DNA from: Lobulomyces angularis
Taxonomy: Eukaryota > Chytridiomycota > Chytridiomycetes > Lobulomycetales > Lobulomycetaceae
Reading direction: 5' to 3'
DNA length: 17,711 nucleotides
Assembly (NCBI GenBank): GCA_027604685.1
Contig: JADHYX010000402.1
Coordinates: 1-17,711, forward strand
How positions within the stretch are numbered: the stretch's first letter is position 1; every line of letters starts with the position of its first letter. The notes under the pieces were generated by a model that searched no databases, was not told the origin of the DNA, and saw only the letters and a program-made list of their open reading frames with translations. Of the stretch, positions 9,050 to 17,711 are shown in pieces. The position numbers were made by a program, and so were the translations under genes.

Positions 9050-9674
9050 TTTAAGATAATGTGTTCTGTGAAAATTCACTTTTTAAAACTCTTTTTTATA
9101 TAGTCTTTTGTAAAATAGTTTAAACTTATGGCTTAAAACCCTAAAAATTTAAGTCACTTACATTAACAACAATTGTTGGTAATAAGTAATCAAGTTACTT
9201 AATTTCATAATTAAGTATTAACTTCTGAGATTTAAATTTTGTAAGCAAATTAAGGCAACTTCAATGCAACTTGACACAAGGTTTTAACAATTTCAACTTT
9301 TTCTTTTGTGGAATTTTCAAAAAAAATTTTTGTATCATTTTCGTTATCCCTTAAAAGCATTTGAAAAGCTTTTCCATTGCAAAGAAAGGTAAATAAGTAA
9401 TGTATACAATTAGACTAGAAATAGAGTGCAATAGTTAAAAAAATTAAAATTAAAAGAATCACATTTTTTTACTTTATTATATTTTTTCTAAACTTCTATT
9501 TGACAAATACATTTTAGGGAATATCTTAGAATTTATTTTTTTTTTTTTTTTTTAAAAAAATAATTTAACAAATTACACTAATAAAATTTCAATTCATAAA
9601 AATAGATTAAAAAAAAAAACCTTGAAAATTGGCAGCAACATGTACATTTTTAACAAAACGAAAATTTTCCCTTT
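9050..9674. other. Intergenic region between two minus-strand genes
   Basis: This 625-base stretch follows the transporter stop codon and precedes the kinase start on the minus strand, so it holds the transporter 3' end and the kinase promoter. It has long T and A runs (near 9538-9554 and 9609-9619) and a CAACAATTGTTG perfect palindrome at 9166-9177, about 120 bases upstream of the kinase ATG. No coding frame was found. The palindrome could be a protein-binding site, but that is unproven. Confidence 0.55.
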
Positions 9675-11181
9675 TTAAACCTTTTGGTCACCTTTTTCCT
9701 TTTCCAATCCATATTCTTCTCGAGCTTCATCTTCGGCCTCTTTTTCTGGGAAAATATGTGCGGTGTTTGGAATTAGAACGAAAACTAAAAGACCGCCAAG
9801 GAAAACTCCTCCCATCGATATCCATAGACCAAGTTCCAAATTTGTAAAATCAATTACATCTTTACCATTAACTTCTTTTGGCTCCATTTTAAGGGCTTCA
9901 ATTAATACGGCAGACCATTTTCTAGCAATGTTACCACCACCATTAGAGCAACTCATTAAAGTTGCAAAGAAAGTTGCTTCAATACCATCTGGACATAACT
10001 GAGCAGCCATGACGAGGAAGGGAACTTGTTGAAGGTATGTAATAGCATATGTAATAACTCTACCACCGAATAAGAAAGGAAGATCAGGAAGACCAATAGC
10101 AACATTCCATCTTTTAACAAGCATAATATCGAAAAAACTAACTACTCCAAGGAAGAATTGAGTCCAAAAGAGAATCTTTCTAAATGGAGTTTCTTTGAAG
10201 TACCGGGCATAAAGTAACATGCCAACTATTGCAGATATGGTACCTCCCATGGTTAAGTAACCTTGAACAGCTGGTGAGATTTTGATTTCTTGCTTTTTCC
10301 ACAAAGCCATTGGAGCACTCAAATCGGCAATTAATGCACCGTTAAGTAAAATCCATAATATTGGAAGGAAAATTTTCATATCAAATAAAGCAGCTTTCAA
10401 TAGTACACGAATTTGGTTAAACAAGTATTTTGGACCTGTTCTGATGTTGCTGGGCTTTTCTGTTAAAAAGAAGGCAGCAATAAAAACCAATCCAGCAGTA
10501 GTAGTGTAAACATAAGCATAAAGGTTTCTAGCGCCAGCACCGTCTCCTACAATTGTAGAAGATACAGGGGTACCAATCAATGTTCCCACTTGTAATGAAA
10601 TCCAGCAAAGAGTTTGGAAATCAGCACCTCCAGCTTTTCCCAACTGTTTAGCTTTTTTGACAATCATGGCATCAGCAAGAACATCGGTGGTTGCAATACC
10701 CATGCTAAACATGAAGAAGAAGGCTGTTGCAGCAGTTGCCGTAGAGGACCAAGGCTTAATGGCAATACCCAAGAACCCCATAAATTGAAGAGCAGCAGCA
10801 AGGAAAAGGTAAGGTTGATCATGTCTGTGAAATATAGGGAAACTGTCAAAAATTAAACCATAAATCATTTTGATGTTCCAAGGGATATTTATTGTTGAGT
10901 CCACATTAGTAATTTCACCAGGAGTTAACTTAAACTCTTCTTCGAACATCCAGGTAATTCCATCTCCGAGTGCATAAGCTCTGAATCCTTGAAGGAAATA
11001 TATACCAGCAGTGATGATAACGAAACTAAAGATATAATTTTTATTAATGAATAATGAATAATTTGTTTTGGAAAATAAAAACTTACAGTAAACCAACTTT
11101 CTTTCCACTTTCAACAAAAAATCTGTGTAGGTCAATGAAAGGTTTGACACAATGATTATATGCAATACTTTTTAAACCCAT
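9675..11181 (-). CDS. Folate/biopterin (BT1 family) transporter (2 exons, 481 aa)
   Basis: BT1/FBT proteins belong to the major facilitator superfamily and carry folates, pterins or related compounds across membranes. They are well known from trypanosomatids, apicomplexans, oomycetes, plants and cyanobacteria. Exon 1 is 11181-11087 and exon 2 is 11025-9675, with a 61-nt intron (GTAAGT ... CTTTAG). The chosen start gives MGLKSIAYNHCVKPF before the first membrane segment; reading on through the intron without splicing would give an unrelated N terminus. Family features include LQGFRAYALGD at the end of helix 1, IPWNIKMIYGLIFDSFPIF (the conserved W-x-K-x-x-x-G-x-x-x-D-x-P-I block) and TTDVLADAMIVKKAK, followed by the Gln-x-Leu-Cys-Trp helix. 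About twelve hydrophobic segments are expected. The C-terminal tail is short and charged (EKEAEDEAREEYG). Its coding sequence is visibly less AT-rich than its neighbours. The actual substrate cannot be read from sequence. Confidence 0.93.
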
Positions 11182-12616
11182 TATTATAATATTATTAAAC
11201 AGGATTATTTTCTTTTTTTTTTTTTTATTTTTGGTATTTAAAATAAATTTATAAATCTACAGTATTTTGATGTCTTTTTATTAAATTTTTTTTTAGGTCC
11301 TGAATATGAGCGTGGTAGGGATCTTGGAAATTTAGGGGAGCAATGAATGAAAAATTTAAAAATGAATAATTTATTATTTACATTAAAAAACTAAATAAAG
11401 TAAGTATATTTCTAGTCTAAAAGAAGCTTACTGGTTCCAAGTAGAATGTCCCACCAAGCAGGCAAAGCATAAGTGTATTAACAAATAGCAACAAGCTTCA
11501 GTCAAGCTTCCGCATACAAATTGATGAAATGAAATTTATAGTTTTAAATGGCAACGTCGCCGAAAATGTTATTTACACTGTAAGTTTGAAGCTGACAAAT
11601 GTAGGTTGAAATTTTACATCATGCTTAAAAATCTTGGATTAGGCAATAATTATTACTATTAAAGTTTCATGTAAATTGGGCTTGGGGACACCAGCTAAAC
11701 TACCCAGCTTAAAAGGTAATTGAAATTTCAGTCTCCAATTGCCAAGCTTAAATGCTTGAACCAAATAATTGTTTATTCGATCACTGCACTAAAATTCAGT
11801 ATAAGTTTAGTTTTTTCAAATGTACATAATGCATTAGTCATTAACCACGGCGTACATTACTGAGTAATGCCATATCATGTATCCATTTAAAGTGTTGTTG
11901 TGCTCTCCACATTCAAAAAGTATTAAGTGACAGAATTTCTGTCACTTAATATTTGCAGCCCCACTTGTGCATTGCCACTTATGTTATCTGTTAATGTCTG
12001 TAAATATTGTGGAAATACTAGTGGAATAGAGTGGAAATTATGCATTTTACTGAATTCGTAAGTTGTAATATAAATGCAATCAAGCCCTCAAGTTAGCAGA
12101 CTTATAAAATTAACCCCAATTCTCAGTGCTTGATTTTTTGATATTTTTTCAGGTCAATATTTTTAATTTTGGAACTGCAAAATCTTCGGTAATTTAATTT
12201 TTTTGGCAATTTATCAAATTTTCTCCATCATTATTATTGCAGAAGATTCCTTATGACATAACTGGCAATGAACAGGATAAAGAGCAATAATAAAAAGGAA
12301 ATTAATATAGTGCAGTGAGAATTTGAATAGGATTAAAACAAATCATACATGAAATGAAGCTTATCAAAAAAAATGCCCTAAAATATACCTATAGTATTTG
12401 ATGCTATAAAAAAAATTTTGAAGAAGAATAGCAATCTTTTGACTTTACTCTCTAAAATGTATAAAATTTAGTTTAACTAAAAAAGGAAAAATATATTTTA
12501 GAAGCAAAATAATTAAAAATTTAAAATTATTAATTCCTACATTATAAACTAAATTAAGCGTTATCTTTTATAATTTATCTCCAACTGAGTTTTTTTTACA
12601 TGATAATTTCTACCTT
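11182..12616. other. Long intergenic region with palindromes
   Basis: This 1.4-kb non-coding stretch lies between the transporter start and the HAUS6-like stop, both minus-strand. It must contain the transporter promoter near 11182. No frame over about 60 codons looks coding, and no tRNA is seen. The section from about 11420 to 12120 is noticeably less AT-rich than other gaps and has repeated AAGCTT-containing words (11425, 11493, 11504, 11748). It also holds three short perfect palindromes between 11827 and 11951. An unrecognised non-coding RNA or a decayed element is possible. Confidence 0.55.
11921..11951. repeat. Perfect 15-bp inverted repeat (31-nt palindrome)
   Basis: The left arm TATTAAGTGACAGAA (11921-11935), a single T at 11936, and the right arm TTCTGTCACTTAATA (11937-11951) are exact reverse complements. 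With a one-base centre this is a near-perfect dyad rather than a normal hairpin loop, so it suits a dimeric protein site or a cruciform better than an RNA stem. Two smaller palindromes lie just upstream: TAATGCATTA at 11827-11836 and CATTACTGAGTAATG at 11855-11869. Confidence 0.85.
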
Positions 12617-15451
12617 TTAGCTATTTTGAACGCCTAAGAACTCATCGTCTAGTTTAAAAAAAGCTTCACAAGGTTCAAATGGTTTATCTGCATAAGAGCT
12701 ATTAAAACTTGTATCAGAATATTGTTGACTAAATATTTCTTGTTTTATTTCATGTTGCTTTAAATACATTTCTGCATCTTCATCAAATTCCGGCTCATCA
12801 TTAAAATTTAAATCGCTAAAACTGATATCATCCAAAAACTCGATGTTTTCTGTATCTTTTCCTTTTTTTCTTGAATACTGAACATTTGGCGACTGAAAAA
12901 ATGATATATCAGCTGCATTATTCGCTTTTGGAGTTTTCAGATTTTTATTAACCAAAGAACTTTGCATATTACTCAAAGATTTTCTTCTCACAGTTGTTAA
13001 CTTTTTTGTTGAAGTACTTTGAGCATCTAGTTTTTTATTAATGTCTAGAGAAGAAATACTTTTTCTAAGAGGAGTAATTAAGTTTTTTTTTGTTGTCACT
13101 ATTGCAGGTATCTGACTTTTTATTGTTGATTTTGGAGTTGATGCTGTTGTCAACAATTTCTTAATTTTATCATTATCCTTTGTAGGAGTATTTTTACAGT
13201 TAATCGCTTTACTGCGTCCAGCGGTACTTTTATAAAGAGGTATACATATTTTTTCATTTAAACTATGAGCAGTATTTAAGTGCAGTGGAGTTCTTGGTAT
13301 TTCTTTTTTAGTCTGAAACCCTGCTTTGTCTAAAACATCGATATTCAAATTAAACTCATTCTCATTCCCATAAGGATTCTTATTTTTTTTGGAACGCAGT
13401 AATTTAGAATTTGTTAAAGTTTCCTCCTCTTCCAACATTTCCAAAGCAATCTTTTAATTTTTACCAATAATGAGAATACAATTTTTTTTTTTTCCATTAC
13501 ATTATCAGAGAGTTTTTGCAGCACCAATTTCTCTCCTCCATTATTAATTTTTTTCTTCTCTACAAATTTTTTAATTTTTTTTTCTGGTTTTAACTTTTTG
13601 TTTCTTGAAGTTTTAGCAGGACTTAACGGTAGATCTTTTTGGTGGTAAAGTAAGTATTATTAGCCATCATTTTAAAGTAAAAAAACAGAAAAGTATTGAA
13701 CCTTCAACCACAGAATTTATATTCAATTTTAAACTCAGTTCATCGGCCGTAATGGAAGCGTCTGGAGTTTTGTGATTTGGAACTGAAGCACTTAGAATTT
13801 GAAATATCTCATCCTGTTGTATATCAATAAAATATTAATCCACACCTTTAAATTCACTTACTTGATAATTCTGATCTACAAAAGGGATATCGAGGGAAGC
13901 TGCACTAAGCTTAATATATCTAGATTTTTTTTTTTAAAGATACGGTTTTTTTTAAAGCAGTTATACCCTGGAAGTTCAACGATTGGTTTTAAATTTAAGT
14001 TATAACTTCTAAAGAAAATTTGAACATACAATGTAATTGAATTAATTTTGTTAAAAAAAAAAATTACGGTACATTTCACTATCGAAAATACCAGTTTCGA
14101 CTTGTTCAAAATGTTTAAGCAAATATTCTTTTGTATTCTTTAATTTTTCTAGTCTAGAAATTTCACATTGTAACTTATCTTCAAAATTTACAATATTTGT
14201 TTCATTTTGTTGTATATCATCGTTCATTTTTTCCAAATTCGAACAAATTATCATTATAATAGAATTAAAAATCCTGATAACGTTCGTAAAATCTAATTTT
14301 CCTTCTACAAATGGTGAGACGTTATTCTGGAATAACAAAAAAATATTAAAAAGTACTGCATAATAGAATTGTGTATTTACATTTTCATTTTCATTTAAAA
14401 TTTTTAAAAACTCCTGAGGAATGTCAAGATTTAAATGTTTTTGATCCAGCTTTATATCTTTAGTCTCACCAAGAGTGAATTTACGCAAGAAATCTAGGGA
14501 AACGATAAGGTTGATATTAAATTTTTTAAAGCTACCTAAATTAGTTTTATTAATTTCAACCCATTCTGAAAACCAGTTAAATTTTTTTTCTATTATTGCC
14601 AATTTTTCATTATAGCCTCGTTCTAAATCGACTATTTCAAAATTTTCGTATTTTGATGACTCTGATAAAAGCTCTTTCTGTATAAGAAAAAAAATTAATA
14701 AATTGAAATTTTCACGTATTCACTTCTGTTGTATCCAAATCAGATTTAAGGGACAATAATTCTGCACTAAAATTTTTAAATTTTTTTTTTAATTTTTCGT
14801 CCTCTGCTAATAAATCATAAATTTCTTCCAATTCTTTTAGCATTAAATCCTTGAAAAGATATAAGATAAGAAGCAAGGATCTTTAATATTTTTTACGTTT
14901 ACTTCGGAAAGTTGAGTTTCTTTGCTCGGTTGCAAGTTTAAAATTTGGGATTTAGAGGCATTTTTCGATGTAGAGTCTATGTTGTGGTATTCATTTGCTA
15001 TCACAGTAATTAATACAAGGTTTGAAAGAGAAAGTATAGTTTTTTCAAACCTCAAAAAAAAATAAATTGAGATTAAAAAAATAAATTGGATTAACATAGG
15101 CTACCTTTCTCCTTTGCATTCGTCAAATAGACTTTTCCTAATTAAGCAGTCACTGGGTAGTTTGTTTAACTTTTTTAATTCCTCTAAAAATTTAACGGAA
15201 ACCATAAAAAACTCTCTTTGCTTATTTCTGTCATTAATAGTAGGATAAATGTTTAAAAATTTTTTTTCAGTAGCTTCCTTGTCCAACTTTGTGAATAAAA
15301 AGTGTAAAATGTTTTCAGTTAATTTTTTATTTATTTTGGCATCATTAAATAGTGATTTAGAAGTTGAACTGATATTTAGATCTTTTAATTCAAAATTTAA
15401 CAATTTAAGATTATCAAGTAGCAATTGAGAGAAAGCATTTAAGTTGCTCAT
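12617..15451 (-). CDS. HAUS6: HAUS augmin-like complex subunit 6 (10 exons, 778 aa)
   Basis: HAUS6 (Dgt6/FAM29A) belongs to augmin, which recruits gamma-tubulin to existing spindle microtubules so that new ones branch off. Exons: 15451-15105, 15050-14903, 14849-14724, 14677-14381, 14326-14073, 14008-13967, 13904-13862, 13813-13702, 13634-13501, 13450-12617; all GT-AG, 2,337 nt in one frame. The N-terminal domain (residues 1 to about 165) matches HAUS6: HFLFTKLD, then YPTINDRNKQREF, then LP, and FDECKGERFEKTILSLSN spanning the first splice. Coiled coil follows to about residue 390. The C-terminal half is disordered and basic, with many Ser/Thr-Pro sites (KTPDA, LSPAK, RTPLH, ITPLR, KTPKA, QSPNV), as expected for a mitotic-kinase-regulated tail, and ends in an acidic patch. 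Human HAUS6 is longer, about 955 residues. Exons 6-8 are short and their exact borders are less certain. The tail exon could in principle be a separate gene, but the frame and junctions join it. Confidence 0.82.
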
Positions 15452-15663
15452 ATTTTGTTTTTTATAAATGCCCTTGTCTTCCTACTACACGAGGGTTTTT
15501 ATTTTGAACCAAATATTTTCCAAGTAGGTAATAAACAGCAATATGTATACATCAAATGAATGTTAAATGACAACATATATGCGTTAAATAAGATTTTTTC
15601 GCAGAGCTGCAGATTGTTTTTGTTGTGTGGAATTCATACAGAACTTATTCAGTGATTTAATAA
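15452..15663. promoter_or_regulatory. Divergent promoter between HAUS6-like and SPRY genes
   Basis: Only about 212 bases separate the HAUS6-like ATG (minus) from the SPRY gene's proposed ATG (plus), so both promoters must share this space. No specific factor site was recognised. If the SPRY start is instead at 15838, the gap is 386 bases. Confidence 0.5.
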
Positions 15664-17039
15664 ATGGAGGTGTCCCTTTTCAAAAAAGCATTTTCGGACA
15701 AAAAATCAAAGGAATGTGCAGAAATTAATGAGAACGTAATTCTTTTAAATTCTCCTCATCATCGATAAAGATCTCATCTTAATTTTCATTTTACTATCTA
15801 TACTACATCAATTTATTATTCTGTACAATAACTGTTTATGTTTCAAAAATTAAAAAAGAGTAAGCACAGATCCCTCATAACAAAACCTACTCAACCTATT
15901 ACTGATGAAAATTTTTTTAAACCTCAACCTCCTAAACGTGTTTCAAGTTTAACATTTTTTCAAACAATATCTGTATCTCTTCACGAAACTAAGCCATCCA
16001 ACTGCAACCAACTCAATCCAGAATTAAAAAATTCAAAAGGCACGGAGACTAAACTCAATAATTCATATTTTATAACTTTCCATAAAAACTCCATAAAAAA
16101 TGGCTTCATTTCTTCAAAGTGTGGTTTAGAATTAAGTTACAACAGTCACGTTAACTCCAAATTAAAAACTAAGTTACCTTTAAATGTTAATCAAATATTA
16201 AATTGCAAAAAATTTTTTTACTTTGAAGTTCAAATTTTGGATTTTAACCATTCTCAAGGTATGCAACAAAGTTTCTCAAAAAAATTTTTTTTCTATTTTC
16301 TATTCATAAAGAAATGCCTGTTTTACTTTTTATAAAGAAATTAAGGCACTTCTATTTTACAGTTATAAAGAAGTTTTGACATTTTCTATTTTACATTTAA
16401 AACGATGTTAAGACATTTTCCACATTACATTTATGAATAAAATTGGGCATATCATGATTTTTTATTTTTGTTTTTTCTAGATTTTCAAATTGGAGTCTTA
16501 ACTAGAAAGGCAGAAAATCTCAAAGAGGAAGGATTTTTACTAAATAAAAATGGTTATGTATTTTTTGATAATGAAAATAACGAAAAATCTGTAAAAATCT
16601 TGAATTCGCTGGTATCATAATTATCAATATTGACTTGGATTTTATATCTTTTCTTATTTTTATATTATTGTTTTTTAAGAAAAATGGAGATATTATCGGA
16701 GTTGGTTATGACTATTTAAACGGAAAGGTTTTTTTTACGAAAAACGGGTTATACCTCACAAATATATCAGAAAAAGTTTTCAAAATTTATTATCCAACAG
16801 TAAAAACTTCTGGACCTTTAAAAGTTAAATTTAATTTTGGTCAGCAAAATTTTATGTACTCAAATGGAAACAAACTACATGAAAGCAATGGCGGGAGAAA
16901 TAATTCTGCTACAAAATGCATCAGAAAGCCTCTCCCTCTTATACCCAATAAAGAAATGAGAATTGAAATTGAGAGTTTTAATGCTGATGAATTTGAAGAG
17001 TTGTATACATATTATGATGGAGAAGAGGAAGGAAGTTAA
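15664..17039 (+). CDS. SPRY-domain protein (4 exons, 320 aa)
   Basis: SPRY domains are protein-binding beta-sandwiches found in RanBPM/CTLH-type ubiquitin ligase adaptors and in fungal Ear1/Ssh4. Exons: 15664-15735, 15859-16258, 16481-16611, 16680-17039, total 963 nt in frame. SPRY signatures: KKFFYFEVQIL (residues about 141-151), DFQIGVLTR across the second junction, then GDIIGVGYD, GKVFFTKNGLYL, YYPTV and FNFGQQNF (to about 259). An acidic tail with DADEFEEL-like character and DGEEEGS ends the protein. No membrane segment is visible, unlike Ear1/Ssh4, and no LisH or CTLH motif. The first exon is the weak point: its intron (15736-15858, 123 nt) is longer than usual. The alternative is a start at ATG 15838 with no exon 1, giving 303 residues. 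The partner protein is unknown. Confidence 0.82.
16259..16480 (+). repeat. Long intron of the SPRY gene with degenerate tandem repeat
   Basis: This intron is 222 nt, several times the size of the others in the window. Its interior (about 16310-16440) looks like three to four degenerate units of 33-35 nt sharing the pattern AAGAA-n-TTnTGACATTTTCTATTTTACATTTA. Two of the units, starting near 16337 and 16370, are the same length and similar in sequence. It is bounded by GTATGC and TTTTTTCTAG and interrupts the SPRY domain. Confidence 0.5.
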
Positions 17040-17711
17040 TTTATTATGTTTATGAATTTTTTTTTTGAAACTACAATGTGTTATTTAATTTTTTATAAAA
17101 AGCAAGAAGGATTATATTACTACTAAACATTAAAATGCAACTTATTTTTTTTTTCAACATTTTTAGAGCAAGTTGTCAATCAAGAAGCTTCAAAAAAAAT
17201 GTTATTTTTAAGTATTTTATTTAATGTATTAATATTTATTGATCTTTCCAAATAAATTTTTGAATAATTAAAATTTGTTTGGAATTTACAAAAAAAAAAA
17301 AAAAGGAATTTATTAAAGCTAATTTTTAAAAACTCTACGTTATTTTACATTATTTACCATTTTCAAATTAGAAAATATACTAGGAAATTTCAGCTGTTGA
17401 TGGAAAAGTTCTACCTTCTTTAACCAAAAATAATTGACAAAAAACAAAAAAAAAATGAAATAAAATAATTAAACAAAAAACAAAAAAAAATCAAATTTAA
17501 CCAACAATAAAAAAAAGGAAATAATGATATTTTTTTATAGAACATTTTTGTCTTTTGTTTTTCGCCCTAATTTCTTTTTTTTTACCGCAAGATTTTTTAC
17601 CTTTTTTTTTTTTTTTTTTTTTTAGTTAAAATTTTTTTTTTCTAATAAAAAAATTTTCAAAGTTTTTAATTTTTTTTAACAAAAAAAATGAAATACAAAA
17701 GGTAAGTGTAA
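17040..17711. other. Homopolymer-rich 3' flank
   Basis: This stretch lies after the SPRY stop codon and is dominated by A and T runs, including 22 consecutive T at 17602-17623 and a duplicated ACAAAAAACAAAAAAAA tract near 17437 and 17473. No protein frame was found in the body of the region. A possible exon edge at the far right is listed separately. Confidence 0.6.
17688..17711 (+). other. Possible first exon end of a gene running off the window
   Basis: ATGAAATACAAAAG followed by GTAAGTGTAA at 17702 has the form of a tiny start exon with a strong GT donor. Upstream, the T-run ending in AG at 17625 resembles an acceptor, which would make a short 5' exon. The evidence is only splice-site-like words in low-complexity DNA. 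Confidence 0.2.

Noticed and set aside
11087..11165. Alternative transporter N terminus reading through the intron
   Set aside because: That frame is shifted in exon 1. Splicing 11086-11026 joins MGLKSIAYN... in frame to the first membrane helix.
11522..11596. C/D-box snoRNA (TGATGA at 11522, CTGA near 11593)
   Set aside because: The spacing is suitable, but the flanking stem is only about four pairs and offset, and no clear C' or D' boxes or guide match could be seen. Chance occurrence is likely.
12617..13450. Separate securin-like or cell-cycle gene for the Ser/Thr-Pro-rich exon
   Set aside because: A phase-0 junction with proper GT-AG ends (13500-13451) joins it to the upstream HAUS6-like exons, and there is no strong start or promoter of its own. 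The disordered tail is expected for HAUS6.
14843..15097. Independent small hydrophobic protein on the minus strand
   Set aside because: The hydrophobic N terminus comes from translating intron 1 of the HAUS6-like gene. The remainder is its second exon.
1..17711. CRISPR array, bacterial operon or prophage system
   Set aside because: Spliceosomal introns, eukaryote-only protein families and the lack of ribosome binding sites or regular spacer-repeat units show that this is eukaryotic nuclear DNA.

Overview
The window is nuclear DNA from a small, very AT-rich eukaryotic genome. It holds seven protein genes, and six of them have two or more exons joined by short GT-AG introns, mostly 44-68 nt. 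The gene set points to a fungus or a close fungal relative, probably an early-diverging lineage such as a chytrid, aphelid or similar group. It includes a fungal-type tRNA ligase (Trl1) kinase domain, an augmin subunit (absent from yeasts, kept in some other fungi), a Mediator subunit and a folate-biopterin type transporter. The lineage is an inference; no rRNA or other marker gene is present.

Layout. Bases 1-2530 hold no gene I can support. They carry degenerate repeats, including a 185-bp element with 32-bp terminal inverted repeats and an inverted second copy about 1 kb away. Bases 2582-4941 (+) encode a 9-exon F-box/leucine-rich-repeat protein, with a likely 5'UTR intron just upstream. 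Bases 6945-5202 (-) encode a 5-exon acidic, then coiled-coil protein of unknown family that contains octapeptide repeats. Bases 7290-7772 (+) encode a 2-exon protein that fits Mediator subunit 11. Bases 9049-8020 (-) encode a 7-exon, 190-residue protein that is only the kinase domain of fungal tRNA ligase. Bases 11181-9675 (-) encode a 2-exon folate/biopterin (BT1 family) transporter. Bases 11182-12616 are non-coding, with a cluster of short perfect palindromes. Bases 15451-12617 (-) encode a 10-exon HAUS6-like augmin subunit. Bases 15664-17039 (+) encode a SPRY-domain protein. The last 0.7 kb is homopolymer-rich and may contain the first bases of another gene at the right edge.

The genes do not form a pathway or operon. 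They are unrelated housekeeping functions: protein degradation, transcription, RNA repair/splicing, transport and spindle assembly. They are packed with intergenic gaps of about 0.2-0.6 kb apart from the 1.4-kb gap and the left end. The most notable observations are the free-standing tRNA ligase kinase, which lacks both the ligase and the cyclic phosphodiesterase parts, and the augmin subunit, whose exons assemble into one 778-residue frame.
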